This document shows, piece after piece, positions 27,786 to 43,566 of a stretch of 64,000 nucleotides of DNA. Source of the stretch: Megamerina dolium (taxonomy: Eukaryota > Arthropoda > Insecta > Diptera > Megamerinidae). The notes beneath the pieces were generated by a model that was not told where the DNA came from, searched no databases, and was given only the letters and a program-made list of their open reading frames with translations. The stretch lies in the NCBI GenBank assembly GCA_963854835.1, contig OY978525.1, positions 53,689,448-53,753,447 of the forward strand, in the 5' to 3' direction. The translations under genes were made by a program, and so were the position numbers. The first letter of the stretch is position 1. The number at the start of each line of letters is the position of its first letter.

Positions 27786-27944
27786 GCTTCCAACAATAAA
27801 CAAACCATACCAAATATGTGTATCATTTGATTCTTCTTCTTCTCCTTATTGTCATCATACAATAATATTAGTAGATGTATAAGCACACATATTCGTGTAG
27901 TCAGTCGCTATGACGACAGAGAAGGAAGAAACAATCGAATGAAT

Positions 27945-28098
27945 TTGCACTGGACATTGTAACGAGTGCCTTTTGTTTCCCAGCTGTGGTATTACTCAGT
28001 CAGCCAGGGTCAAACAAGAGGCCAGCGTAAAAACTCTTGTTCTTGGAGGAGGACCCAATTCCGCACGATTGCATACTGGCAATCAATTCACCGACACT
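27945..28098 (-). repeat. left arm of an unclassified inverted-repeat pair
   Basis: The reverse complement begins GTGTCGGTGAATTG and has TTTTTACG, TTTGACCCTGGCTGACTGAG and CAGCTGGGAAACAAAAGGCA. It matches 28545-28690 in order, with small gaps. Both arms sit inside the hAT relic. Beyond it this arm ends in a GGAGAAGAAGAAGAA tail like a LINE or SINE 3' end. The identity of the element is unknown. Confidence 0.65.
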
Positions 28099-28262
28099 AA
28101 AAAAATTAATATGAGGCACTTAAAGCCCCGAAGGGCTCATTGACCAAGCTTCTCTTCCATTAATGTTGTGAATGTTAAATTTTGGACAGTATTAGAAGGG
28201 ACCTACTTATTTTAGCCAGTTCCGAAAGCCAGAACCCTTGTGACATCACTTTTTCTTTATAG
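28099..28262 (-). mobile_element. tRNA-derived SINE, 5'-truncated, minus orientation
   Basis: The reverse complement matches 11800-11962: GATGTCACAAGG, TTCGGAACTGGCTAAAATAA, TAGGTCCCTTCTAATACTGT, AGCCCTTCGGGGCTTTAAGT, with a T-rich end. No tRNA-like head is present. It abuts the left arm of the inverted-repeat pair, so it may have inserted within that element. Confidence 0.78.
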
Positions 28263-28544
28263 CAATTTATAGGAACAATCAACGGGGTGGCGGATGGTTA
28301 CTCCTGGTATATGCAGTTGGCCAAAATGACCCCGGGCAGAGCTGATGGCTCGCAATCCTATAAATCGTCAGTATACAATTAAGGTTAGCTAGGGTTAGGT
28401 ATTCCATTAAGACATTAGGGAGATTGAATTTGTATTCTTGAAAAATAGTAAAAAGAAAGAAAGAAAAATAAAAACGAAGAAAAATAAAAGTAATAAAATA
28501 AAACAAAGTAGTAGTAGTTCCATCAGTACAGAGCCGAACACTCT
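28263..28544. other. unassigned sequence between inverted arms
   Basis: It contains GGTGGCGGATGGTTACTCC and GACCCCGGGCAGAGCTGATGG, which are unusually GC-rich for this region. A purine-rich AAGAAAGAAAGAAAAATAAA stretch follows. This could be a LINE 3' region with its tail. I could not assign a family. Confidence 0.35.
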
Positions 28545-28690
28545 TCTAGTGTCGGTGAATTGTGCGGAATTCGGTGCTCATCCTACAACAAGAATTTTTA
28601 CGTTGCCCTCTTATTTGACCCTGACTGACTGAATAATACCCCAGCTGAGAAACAAAAGGCACGCGTTAAATGGTGAATAATGCAGTGAAT
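28545..28690 (+). repeat. right arm of an unclassified inverted-repeat pair
   Basis: GTGTCGGTGAATTGTGCGGA, ATTTGACCCTGACTGACTGA and CCCAGCTGAGAAACAAAAGG match the reverse complement of 27945-28098. Similarity is good but not perfect, so the pair is not recent. Confidence 0.65.
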
Positions 28691-28725
28691 TGCAGGCACA
28701 TTTATATTATTATTCATTAACCGTC

Positions 28726-29285
28726 CTATGAGACCAGTTTTTTTCCTACTATGTTCTTGGGACCATCTGTACAAATTGAGCTCACATTATTTGGACTACA
28801 TATTGAAAACACATGTTTATGGACGGCGTCAAAAAGAGTTTGTCCATTAACGTGGCCATGAAATACAACAACCGAAAGTAAATTTTCACCAGATTTAAAA
28901 TTTTTATTAATGACTTTAACAAAAATAATCAGTTGACCTATGTTATTGACATCCGTGCTTTCATCTAAGAAAATTGAAAAAAAATCACAATTTTCTAATA
29001 GCAGTTTCAATTCGGATAAAATATAAGTGCTTATTATTTCTGTTCTAAGTGTAATGGTTTGCTTGGCCATTTAACATAATTTAAAATGTCACAGATTTAA
29101 TTGCCTACTCCTTCGAAACATGCAAAAAATTCTTTGGCTAGAGATGTAAAAAATACCTCATCTTCAAATGGGCGACATTGTTTTGCTAGAAACAAATCTA
29201 TGACAAATGATGCCTTCTTAATTTCGTCAACAACAAAAAACTGTGAACTATGAAATGGTGATATTGTCATTTATTTTCGTATAAT
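28726..29285 (-). pseudogene. hAT transposase relic, N-terminal and catalytic part
   Basis: Minus-strand frames give EIKKASFVIDLFLAKQCRPF, LAKEFFACFEG and, from 29070, TITLRTEIISTYILSELKLL, CDFFSIFLDESTDVNNIGQL, VVVFHGHVNGQTLFDAV and VSSICTDGPKNIVGKK. The LDEST and CTDG blocks carry the expected catalytic Asp residues of a GTF2IRD2/ZBED-like hAT transposase. Stops (near 29100) and the later insertion make it dead. The C-terminus is at 27365-27785. Confidence 0.82.
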
Positions 29286-29289
29286 TAAT

Positions 29290-29535
29290 TTGACTACAGC
29301 GTGCTTGCGAATGGGTCGGATCACAAGCACCCACCCTGGTAGTGATAGCCTCGTCCGCGTCGTTACTATTGAATACAATGGAGATCAGTTAACTGCGGAA
29401 GGCACGTATGTTAAAAGCCAGTGTCAGGGCCCAGTACAAAAGGTTGTACGGCTCACGAATTCTGAACCGCGAGGCTTCAGCCGGGCAGGAGTAATGTCGT
29501 TAGGTGTACGCCTATGTCACACTAAACTCACCTGA
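29290..29535 (+). pseudogene. BEL/Pao integrase C-terminal fragment
   Basis: The 81-codon frame reads RMGRITSTHPGSDSLVRVVT followed by VQKVVRLTNSEP. This resembles the LGRI..HPGSDG.VRVV...KL pattern at the C-terminal (DUF5641-like) end of BEL/Pao polyproteins. Only this domain is present, so it is a remnant. It lies upstream of RNase H pieces from the same class, so two copies or a rearrangement are involved. Confidence 0.62.
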
Positions 29536-29679
29536 CTGTAGCGTTATACCAATTCTCAAATATACGTATGACAGCGACGTCGCCAATTGAATTATGTATT
29601 AACATACACCGTTAATACATAATCGTATGTTCCACAATATAAGTGATTTTAATGATCATCATACACAGCCTCGCCTGAT
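29536..29679. other. short spacer with a small hairpin
   Basis: No frame or known repeat was seen. ATTATGTATTAAC and its reverse complement GTTAATACATAAT lie within 34 bases near 29592-29624. Significance is doubtful in AT-rich DNA. Confidence 0.4.
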
Positions 29680-30230
29680 AACGTTTTTCTCCGATTCGAA
29701 GACCGTTCTTAGTTGGATCAGATCTGATAACACTTATTGATTCAAAATCTCGACAGATATGTGGTCTAGATTTCTTCAAAGAATCTGAGATGACTTGGCC
29801 AGTCCTAGCTGATGATATTTTTGAAAAACAGTGCGACGTAGAAAAGTATTGACTCATCTTTAATAGATTTTGACAGATTCTCGAATTATTACTTGCTAAA
29901 AGTTATTTGCTGGGTGAATGATGCTATGCTAGTATTTAAGTCGATCGGACAACGAGAAACGAAGAAAACTTTGCAAATTTCCAGGGTGCAGTTAACAGCG
30001 AATGATATTGATCGAGCTAAAAAGATGATTTTTCGTTATGTACAGGAGACAATATTTCCAGACGAGATGCGTATTTTAACAGACAAACGAAACTAAAACT
30101 AGACACGAAAAGACCGAAAATATTGCCACATAAGCATACGTTTCCAGACTTATTGCTAGACAATATCACGATAAATATAAATATCAAAACCACGAGGCAA
30201 CCGTTTGCACTATTCGATGAAAGTTTTGAA
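29680..30230 (+). pseudogene. BEL/Pao pol fragment (RNase H to pre-integrase)
   Basis: The plus strand encodes FFSDSKTVLSWIRSD near 29692-29736, an RNase H motif of BEL/Pao. From 29893 there is a 67-codon frame with QLTANDIDRAKKMIFRYVQ and ETIFPDEMRIL, matching the linker before the BEL/Pao integrase zinc finger. Further degraded matches fade by about 30230. It is unrelated in sequence to the intact BEL at 4080. Confidence 0.65.
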
Positions 30231-30611
30231 TCACTTACTTACCTAGTTTGGTTCGTTCGTGTAAAAGAGTTGATTGGACTGATAACTAGTGGATCTTGAT
30301 GAATTTTTTGGAGTTGTATCTCTTAACTCAGAAAGAAGATCACTCCATTTCGGTATATCAAATTTATTTGTAATTGATTGCTCCCACAGCGAAAGATTTG
30401 ATCAAAATAATACATTTATTGCATTGTTTATGTCTATATCATAAACTTCAAGAGCCGCAATGATCCGTTGATGTCGTGCATGTGCACATACTTCCTTTGA
30501 AATAAGTATATGCGCTAAGCCTACTTCTTGTTATACAATTTTGGTTTTTTTGATTCCCTTATTCAACAATATGACTATGATTGATATAAAAAATTACCTT
30601 ACAGTCGGGGC

Positions 30612-30613
<2 letters not shown>
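30231..30613. other. unassigned spacer
   Basis: No convincing coding frame or repeat was seen. It ends at a (TA)n tract that borders an RTE-like LINE. Confidence 0.4.

Positions 30614-30662
<49 letters not shown>
30614..30662. repeat. (TA)n tract at the 3' end of RTE copy A
   Basis: Pure alternating AT of about 49 bp. It directly precedes the TACTTACCTACTTATG tail of a minus-strand RTE-like LINE. Confidence 0.97.
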
Positions 30663-30663
<1 letters not shown>

Positions 30664-31072
30664 TTACCTACTTATGTGGCCATAACAACCGAATATCGAT
30701 TTAGGCCGAAAATAACATGCTTCGCCAGCCATCTCTGTTCTTCGCTAGCTGGCGCCAGTTAGAAATTCCAAGCGCCGTCAGGTTCTCCAGTACTTGGTCT
30801 TTCCACCGGAGGTTTGGTCTTCCTCTTCTGCGTCGTCCTCCAGCGGGTTCCGAATATAACACCTTCTTAGCTGGAGCGTGTTCTTTCATTCGCTCGACAT
30901 GACCTAGCCAGCGCAGCCGCTGGATTTTGATGCGCTTTACTATGTCAATATCGGCATATAGCTCGTACAGCTCATGGTTGTACCTTATTTGGTACTCGCC
31001 ACCAACGCAAATAGGTTCAAAGATCCTGCGTAGGACCTTTCTCTCGAAAACTCCAAGCATTCGCTCATCCGA

Positions 31073-33363
31073 TCAAATGGTCAACCGACAAGGGGAAAAT
31101 ACCCGATCTCATAGACTTTGGAGTCGCCAAAGGTTTGCACATGGAAAATATCTCCACAGAGTGTAATTATGATCTATCATCTGACCACTCTCCCACGGTA
31201 ATATCTATAAAATCACCAAGCCCCCAAAGCAATTGCGTTAGAAAGAAAATAGACTGGTTAAAATTCAAGAAATATATAAATTCCCATCTTCCTCTGAGTA
31301 CTGTATTAAGAAATGGACACGATGTAGACTCAGCACTCGAAAAATTCAACCAGCTGCTCTCATTAGCTCTCAGCTCAGCCACCTGCACAAAGGTATGCAA
31401 GCAATCAAACTATAGCCCATACACACCAGCCGATATTGAATTGCTAGTAAGACAGAAAAGAAGACTCCGAAGACAATGGCAAGAATTCAGATCACCGAAT
31501 CTGAAAACACAGCTACAGCACTGCACTCGAAAGTTAAAGCAAGCCTTAAAAAATAAAAACAACAAAGAGTTAGAAGAGCACATAGCGAAATTAACACCTG
31601 GTGAAGCGTCAGACTACTCTTTGTGGAAATCAGCAAAAAAATCAAATCGGCCAATTCTCACTGATTCCCCCATCCGTTTGAGTGACGGTAATTGGGCTAG
31701 AAGCAACTGTGAGAAGGGTTTGGCTTTTGCAAACCACCTAAAAAGTGTGTTTACACCCAATCCACCCTCTTCACAGTCCTCATTACCAATATTAACTTCT
31801 CAACCTTGCTCAATAACGCTCAAAATTAAAAAAAAGGACATATTCAAAGCAATTTATAAAGATTTAAACCCAAAAAAATCACCTGGTCCAGATAAAATTA
31901 CCGGTAAAAGGATAAAAGAGCTACCTCCGGCTTCAGTAATTCATCTGATGCACATTTTCAATGCTATCCTTCGTATTAAACACTATCCCAAATGCTGGAA
32001 AACTTCAAAAATTATTATGATAGCAAAACCAGGAAAAGACCCTACAAAAGTTGCATCGTACAGACCTATCAGCCTCCTGCCTCTACTTTCTAAAGTATTC
32101 GAAAAGCTACTTGTCATGAATATAACTCCATTTATTAATCTCAACCAACTGATTCCTCAACATCAGTTTGGATTTAGAAAACAGCACGGCACAATAGAAC
32201 AAGTCCACCGCATTGTAACTTTGATAAGGAACACTTTTGAAGAAAAAAATATTGCTCAGCTGTCTTTCTTGATATCACTCAAGCTTTCGATAAAGTATGG
32301 CACGATGGCCTTATTTACAAACTCAAACTATTACTGCCTGCAAATGTCTCCTCATTGCTTAGTAGCTACCTCACGAAAAGACAATTTCTCGTACATAACA
32401 AGGATTATACAACAAATCCATTGGATATTCACGCTGGCGTTCCTCAAGGAAGCGTTTTGGGTCCCTTACTGTATCTCTTATACACTTCAGGTATGCCCAA
32501 CAATAACTATACATTCATATCGACCTTTGCTGATGATACGGCAATATTGTGCTCTCGCTCTAACCCCATAGAAGCTACTAAACTCCTGCAGACTCATGTC
32601 GATTCTCTCGAAATCTGGCTAGCAAAATGGCGTATAAAAGTCAATGAATCAAAGAGCGTACATGTAACCTTCACGCTAAGGCTAGATACATGTCCCCCAC
32701 TTAAAATTAACGGCCAATCAGTTCCACAATGTTCCTCAACAAAGTACTTGGGTATTCACCTCGACAGAAGGCTGACATGGAAAAATCACATAGAGGCAAA
32801 GAAAACTCAGATCAAGCTTAAAATGAATCAGTTATGGTGGCTGTTACACAAAAGATCAAAGTTGAATCTTGAATACAAAGTGCTATTATATAAAGCAATC
32901 CTGAAACCAATCTGGACTTATGGTATTCAGTTTTGGGGCACCGCATCTCCCTCTAATATCGAAAAATTGCAGCGAATACAATCCAAGTGTCTGCGAATTA
33001 TTGTAAACGCGCCTTGGTATATGAGGAACGTTAACATCCATAGAGATTTAAATGTATCCACAATTTCTGAGGAAGTTGCAATGTCCTGCAGAAGCTACAT
33101 TCAAAAATTACACAATCATCCGAATCCCCTTGCTAGGCAATTGTTGCTGAGCAAGGGACATCGTCGATTAAAAAGAAAAGACACACTGAATATGCTGTAA
33201 AATTGCTACATCTCGCGACTCACCAAATTGTGATGGAACGTAGGGGATATCACATAGTTTTATTTAGTTTGTAAGATTTGAATACTTATTGTTAGTTTCT
33301 TGTATTTAAGAAAGATCCAATAAAAAAAAAATAAGCTAACAAAAAAAAAAAAAAAAAAAAAAA
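31073..33363 (+). mobile_element. Jockey LINE copy 2, 5'-truncated
   Basis: A 5'-truncated insertion flanked by the 14-base duplication ATTCGCTCATCCGA (31059-31072 and 33364-33377), inside RTE copy A. It ends in a long A-rich tail (33318-33363). It belongs to the same family as copies 3 and 4. Confidence 0.93.
31097..33200 (+). pseudogene. Jockey copy 2 ORF2 (endonuclease end, RT, C-terminus)
   Basis: The first frame (to about 32250) has IPDLIDFGVAKGL, YDLSSDHSPTVISIKSPSP, QKRRLRRQWQEFRSPNLKTQ, LNPKKSPGPDKITGK, SYRPISLLPLLSKVFEKLL and QHQFGFRKQHGTIEQVHRI. At about 32248 a base is missing relative to copy 3. The second frame resumes with VPQGSVLGPLLYLLY, active site STFADDTAILCSRSN near 32520, YLGIHLDRRLTWKNHIEAKK, LKPIWTYGIQFWGTASPSNI and NAPWYMRNVNIHRDLN, stopping at 33200. 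Apart from the single frameshift and the missing 5' part it is well preserved. Confidence 0.92.
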
Positions 33364-34249
33364 ATTCGCTCATCCGAGATGGAAATTGTCCAGTCTTCAG
33401 CGCCATATGTTAGGACAGGCATGATGAGAGACTTGTAGAGTGTAGTTTTCGTTCTTCGAGAGAGGGCTCGACTTTTCAATTGCTTACTCAGCCCAAAGTA
33501 ACACCTGTTAGCAAGAGTTATCCTACGCATGATCTCCAAGCTGACCTCCACTTAGGCGCTTGATCTTTTCGAAGAATTTTCGAGTCTCATTCTTGTCGGT
33601 ACACATCTCTATCTCCTCACACTCACGTCTTTCCAACTCCCTCTTCTTGCGCCTGAAAAGACGTCTCTCTGCACTCCTTTTCTCTCTATACCGCTCCTTA
33701 ACAGCTCGCGTTGCCCCTGCACTCAGGGTTCTTCTGTAGGCGGCGTCTTTCTCTGCGGTAGCGTCGCGACACTCCTGATCATACCACTCATTCCTCAGAG
33801 GCCGGTAGTAACCGATTACCTCCTCGGCAGCAGTAGTCATGGAGTGGGATATATGTGTCCACCGTGCGCATGTATCATCAAGTTGGGGAGTGTTCTGCAT
33901 AAGCAGATCCGATAGTCGAGTGGAAAATGCATCTGCTGTCTCTGGTGATCGCAGCTTACTGACGTCGAGCTTTCTCTGTGTGGGACTTCTCTTGTTATTT
34001 GCGACACATAAGCGTGTGCGCACCTTAGCTGCAACAAGGTAGTGATCCGAGTCGATGTTGGCACCACGGATCGATTTCACGTCCATCACACTGGAAGCAT
34101 GCCTTCCGTCAATCACCACATGATCAATTTGGTTTCTTGTACGATGATCTGGAGACAGCCATGTCGCTTTGTGGATGTCGAGTTGCTGGAATCTGGTACC
34201 ACCAATTACCATGTTTCGTGCTGCGGCGAAGTCGATCAGCCTCATTCCG

Positions 34250-34812
34250 TTATTGGAGGTGTTCTGGTGGAGGCTGAATTTTCCGACAGATTGAACCAAA
34301 GTTACCTTCCTTGCCCACCCTGGCATTAAAGTCGCCAAGCACGATTTTGATATCGTGGCGGGGGCAGCGGTCATAAGCTTCTTCGAGGCGCTGAAAGAAG
34401 CTCTCCTTGGTCACATTGTCCTTCTCATCCGTCGGAGCGTGGGCACATATAAGGCTGATGTTGAAAAATTTTGCCTTGATGCGGATTGTGGCCAGCCGTT
34501 CGTTCACAGGCGTGAACTGTGAGACAAGATGTCGTAGTCTCTTGCTGACCAAAAATCCACATCCTAATTCGTGCCTTTCAGCATGGCAACTGTAGTAGAT
34601 GTCACAGAACGCTCTTTTGGAGCAGCCCTGTCCTGTCCATCGCATTTCCTGGAGAGCGGTGAGGTAAGCTCTGTATTTTTCGAGGACATCAACCAGCTGG
34701 ATAGAGGCACCCTCCCTATAAAGGGACCGGACATTCCAGGTGCATATCCGTAAATCATTGTCCTTTTTTCGTTTGCGGGGGTCATCAACAAAAGCGGTAG
34801 TCCTTATCCGAG
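34250..34812 (-). pseudogene. RTE copy A endonuclease, N-terminal part
   Basis: From MPRIRTTAFVDD near 34816 the frame has [47 protein letters not shown] and [16 protein letters not shown], the metal- and phosphate-binding blocks of an APE-type endonuclease. A one-base change near 34290 shifts it into another frame that continues as [38 protein letters not shown] and [15 protein letters not shown] to 33541. Confidence 0.88.
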
Positions 34813-35181
34813 GCATTTTAGTTTTTTTCCATTGGGGGGGTTTTTTATGTGGCGGGTCCCAAACCCAACGCACAACCTCTAACCGAGGAGATTTTCGCCA
34901 CTCACTTCAGCCGCCTCCCAGCGGGTGCCAGGAAGACGTTGCCCGGTGGTCGCTACATGGAGGGCCCCCATTAATAATAATGAAAGCGCCATGACATAGT
35001 AAGCAGAGCAAGCTATATGACTACCCCTCATTAACAGATAAAGGTATCATCACATAGCGCTCAGATCAAACTACATGACAGCCAGTGAGTTGACTTGCGA
35101 TGAGTTCAACAAGGATTGCGCTAGCCCCACCCAGTTGAGGCAGTTAGACACGTTACCTTGCGAAAACACCACCAGACCACC

Positions 35182-35382
<201 letters not shown>

Positions 35383-36554
35383 GGTGGTCTGGTGGTGTTT
35401 TCGCAAGGTAACGTGTCTAACTGCCTCAACTGGGTGGGGCTAGCGCAATCCTTGTTGAACTCATCGCAAGTCAACTCACTGGCTGTCATGTAGTTTGATC
35501 TGAGCGCTATGTGATGATACCTTTATCTGTTAATGAGGGGTAGTCATATAGCTTGCTCTGCTTACTATGTCATGGCGCTTTCATTATTATTAATGGGGGC
35601 CCTCCATGTAGCGACCACCGGGCAACGTCTTCCTGGCACCCGCTGGGAGGCGGCTGAAGTGAGTGGCGAAAATCTCCTCGGTTAGAGGTTGTGCGTTGGG
35701 TTTGGGACCCGCCACATAAAAAAACCCCCCAATGGAAAAAAACTAAAATGCCTCGGATAAGGACTACCGCTTTTGTTGATGACCCCCGCAAACGAAAAAA
35801 GGACAATGATTTACGGATATGCACCTGGAATGTCCGGTCCCTTTATAGGGAGGGTGCCTCTATCCAGCTGGTTGATGTCCTCGAAAAATACAGAGCTTAC
35901 CTCACCGCTCTCCAGGAAATGCGATGGACAGGACAGGGCTGCTGCAAAAGAGCGTCCTGTGACATCTACTACAGTTGCCATGCTGAAAGGCACGAATTAG
36001 GATGTGGATTTTTGGTCAGCAAGAGACTACGACATCTTGTCTCACAGTTCACGCCTGTGAACGAACGGCTGGCCACAATCCGCATCAAGGCAAAATTTTT
36101 CAACATCAGCCTTATATGTGCCCACGCTCCGACGGATGAGAAGGACAATGTGACCAAGGAGAGCTTCTTTCAGCGCCTCGAAGAAGCTTATGACCGCTGC
36201 CCCCGCCACGATATCAAAATCGTGCTTGGCGACTTTAATGCCAGGGTGGGCAAGGAAGGTACCTTTGGTCCAACTGTCGGAAAATTCAGCCTCCACCAGA
36301 ACACCTCCAATAACGGAATGAGGCTGATCGACTTCGCCGCAGCACGAAACATGGTAATTGGTGGTACCAGATTCCAGCATCTCGACATCCACAAAGCGAC
36401 ATGGCTGTCTCCAGATCATCGTACAAGAAACCAAATTGATCATGTGGTGATTGACGGAAGGCATGCTTCCAGTGTGATGGACGTGAAATCGATCCGTGGT
36501 GCCAACATCGACTCTGATCACTACCTTGTTGCAGCTAAGGTGCGCACACGCTTA

Positions 36555-39357
36555 CTTACTTACTTACTTACTTATGTGGCCATAACAACCGAATATCGAT
36601 TTAGGCCGAAAATAACATGCTTCGCCAGCCATCTCTGTTCTTCGCTAGCTGGCGCCAGTTAGAAATTCCAAGCGCCGTCAGGTTCTCCAGTACTTGGTCT
36701 TTCCACCGGAGGTTTGGTCTTCCTCTTTTGCGTCGTCCTCCAGCGGGTTCCGAATATAACACCTTCTTAGCTGGAGCGTGTTCTTCCATTCGCTCGACAT
36801 GACCTAGCCAGCGCAGCCGCTGGATTTTGATGCGCTTTACTATGTCAATATCGGCATACAGCTCGTACAGCTCATGGTTGTACCTTATTCGGTACTCGCC
36901 ACCAACGCAAATAGGTCCAAAGATCTTGCGTAGGACTTTTGTCTCGAAAACTCCAAGTATTCGCTCATCCGAGGTGGAAATTGTCCAGGCTTCAGCGCCA
37001 TATGTTAGGACAGGCATGATGAGAGACTTGTAGAGTGTAGTTTTCGTTCTTCGAGAGAGGGCTCGACTTCTCAATTGCTTACTCAGCCCAAAGTAACACC
37101 TGTTAGCAAGAGTTATATTACGCATGATCTCCAAGCTGACGTCATTACTGCTGTTAATGCTGGTTCCAAGATAGACAAAGTCCCTTACTACTTCAAAAGC
37201 GTAGTTGTCAACAGTGACGTGGTGTCCAAGACGCCGGGACTCTTTGTTTGTTGACACTAGATACTTCGTCTTGCCCTCGTTCACCGTGAGACCCATCCGA
37301 CGCGACTCTCTTTCCAACTCTGAGAATGCTGCACTGACTGCTCGCGTGTTCATGCCGATTATGTCAATATCGTCGGCATACGCTAACAACATGACACTTT
37401 TGTTGAAGATAGTGCCATTATGTCGTAGATCAGCAGCTCGTATTATTTTCTCCATAATAAGATTGAAGAAGTCGCACGATAACGAATCACCTTGTCTGAA
37501 ACCCCGTTCGGTATTAAACGGTGCGGAGAGGTCCTTCCCAATTTTCACTGCACAACGGGAGTTATGCAGTGTCATTCTACAAAGTCGAATGAGCTTTGCA
37601 GGAATACCGAACTCAGACATTGTTGCGTAGAGGTAATCCCTTACCGGACTGTCGAAAGCGGCTTTATAATCAACAAATAGGTGGTGTGTGTCGATCTGTT
37701 TTTCTTGGGTCTTCTCCAGGATTTGGCGGAGTGTGAAAATCTGGTCGATGGTGGATTTACCAGGTCTGAAGCCACACTGATAAAGTCCAATCAGGTTGCT
37801 GACCATAGGCTTCAACCTTTCACACAGTACGCTCGATAGAACCTTGTATGCGATGCTCAGGAGACTTATTCCACGGTAGTTGGCGCAAATTGTGGGGTCA
37901 CCTTTTTTATGTACAGGACAGAGAACACTGAGCCTCCAATCATCAGGCATGCTTTCATCCGACCATATTCTGCTTATGAGCTGGAGCATGCGGGTGAGCA
38001 GCTCATCGCCTCCGGTCTTAAACAACTCGGCAGGCAGGCCATCAGCACCTGCAGCTTTGTTGTTCTTCAGCCTTAAAATGGCCGTTTTAACCTCGTCATA
38101 GTCGGGTGGTGGAACATCAACACCATCATCTGTAATTGGAGTTATCGGGCAATCTCCTCCACTGGCGGAATTGTTCGTAGCATCGCCATTCAGTAACGTG
38201 GAGAAGTGTTCCCTCCATAGGCTCAGTACACTCTGGACATCCGTAACCAGATTCCCATTTCCATCACGACAAGAAGAGGCTCCGGGATTTAAACCTCCAC
38301 TTAGGCGCTTGATCTTTTCGAAGAATTTTCGAGTCTCATTCTTGTCGGTACACATCTCTATCTCCTCACACTCACGTCTTTCCAACTCCCTCCTCTTGCG
38401 CCTGAAAAGACGTCTCTCTGCACTCCTTTTCTCTCTGTACCGCTCCTTAACAGCTCGCGTTGCGCCTGCACGCAGGGTTCTTCTGTAGGCGGCGTCTTTC
38501 TCTGCGGTAGCGTCGCGACACTCCTGATCATACCACTCATTCCTCAGAGGCCGGTAGTAACCGATTACCTCCTCGGCAGCAGTAGTCATGGAGTGGGATA
38601 TATGTGTCCACCGTGCGCATGTATCATCAAGTGGGGGAGTGTTCTGCATAAGCAGATCCGATAGTCGAGAGGAAAATGCATCTGCTGTCTCTGGTGATTG
38701 CAGCTTACTGACGTCGAGCTTTCTCTGTGTGGGACTTCTCTTGTTATTTGCGACACATAAGCGTGTGCGCACCTTAGCTGCAACAAGGTAGTGATCCGAG
38801 TCGATGTTGGCACCACGGATCGATTTCACGTCCATCACACTGGAAGCATGCCTTCCGTCAATCACCACATGATCAATTTGGTTTCTTGTACGTTGATCTG
38901 GAGACAGCCATGTCGCTTTGTGGATGTCGAGATGCTGGAATCTGGTACCACCAATTACCATGTTTCGTGCTGCGGCGAAGTCGATCAGCCTCATTCCGTT
39001 ATCGGAGGTGTTCTGGTGGAGGCTGAATTTTCCGACAGTTGGACCAAAGGTACCTTCCTTGCCCACCCTGGCATTAAAGTCGCCAAGCACGATTTTGATA
39101 TCGTGACGGGGGCAGCGGTCATAAGCTTCTTCGAGGCGCTGAAAGAAGCTCTCCTTGGTCACATTGTCCTTCTCATCCGTCGGAGCGTGGGCACATATAA
39201 GGCTGATGTTGAAAAATTTTGCCTTGATGCGGATTGTGGCCAGCCGTTCGTTCACAGGCGTGAACTGTGAGACAAGATGTCGTAGTCTCTTGCTGACCAA
39301 AAATCCACATCCTAATTCGTGCCTTTCAGCATGGCAACTGTAGTAGATGTCACAGGA
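36555..39357 (-). mobile_element. RTE-like LINE copy B, nearly full ORF
   Basis: Inserted in the plus-strand RTE with TSD CGCACACGCTTA (36543-36554 and 39358-39369). The 3' end at 36555 has TTAC/TAAG tandem repeats and a short 3' UTR. The 5' end is truncated within the endonuclease region. Confidence 0.92.
36601..39356 (-). CDS. RTE-like endonuclease/reverse transcriptase, N-terminally truncated
   Basis: An open frame of about 900 codons to the stop at 36601. The endonuclease part lacks roughly its first 75 residues but keeps [29 protein letters not shown] and [11 protein letters not shown] basic linker ([20 protein letters not shown]) follows. RT blocks are [96 protein letters not shown] and the active site [12 protein letters not shown] near 37375. 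The C-terminal domain has [34 protein letters not shown] and [20 protein letters not shown]. No stop was seen, but without the N-terminus and leader it is probably not autonomous. Confidence 0.92.
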
Positions 39358-39405
39358 CGCACACGCTTATGTGTCGCGACGCTTATGTGTCGCTTATGTG
39401 TCGCA
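39358..39405 (+). repeat. local triplication next to the copy B target site
   Basis: GCTTATGTGTCGC occurs three times (about 39364, 39381, 39390), whereas the other RTE copies have it once before the AATAACAAGAG that follows. It lies exactly at the 5' junction of copy B. Confidence 0.75.
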
Positions 39406-39472
39406 CATAACAAGAGAAGTCCCACACAGAGAAAGCTCGACGTCAGTAAGCTGCGATCACCAGAGACAGCAG

Positions 39473-43566
<4,094 letters not shown>

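Larger units (their letters stand above)
30663..35183 (-). mobile_element. RTE-like LINE copy A, full-length ends, internally deleted
   Basis: On the minus strand the element starts CTGGTGGTCTGGTGGTG (35183) and has a leader of about 370 bp. The endonuclease frame follows (34812 down to 33541, frameshifted near 34290), then the C-terminal thumb and zinc region (33540-33378, 31058-30701), the ending [10 protein letters not shown] and stop, a very short 3' UTR and TAAG-type tandem repeats. Short 3' UTRs and tandem-repeat tails are RTE-clade traits. The RT catalytic core is missing: RLSGG joins directly to EVSLEIMRR at 33540. A Jockey copy (31073-33363) with a 14-bp TSD splits it. (TA)n lies at both outer ends. 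Confidence 0.88.

Noticed and set aside
29592..29624. Terminator-like hairpin
   Set aside because: A 13-bp AT-only stem in an AT-rich insect spacer has no transcription context.
38791..39270. Plus-strand frame of 159 codons (and its mirror at 36042-36521)
   Set aside because: Antisense shadow of the RTE endonuclease. The opposite strand carries all the conserved motifs.
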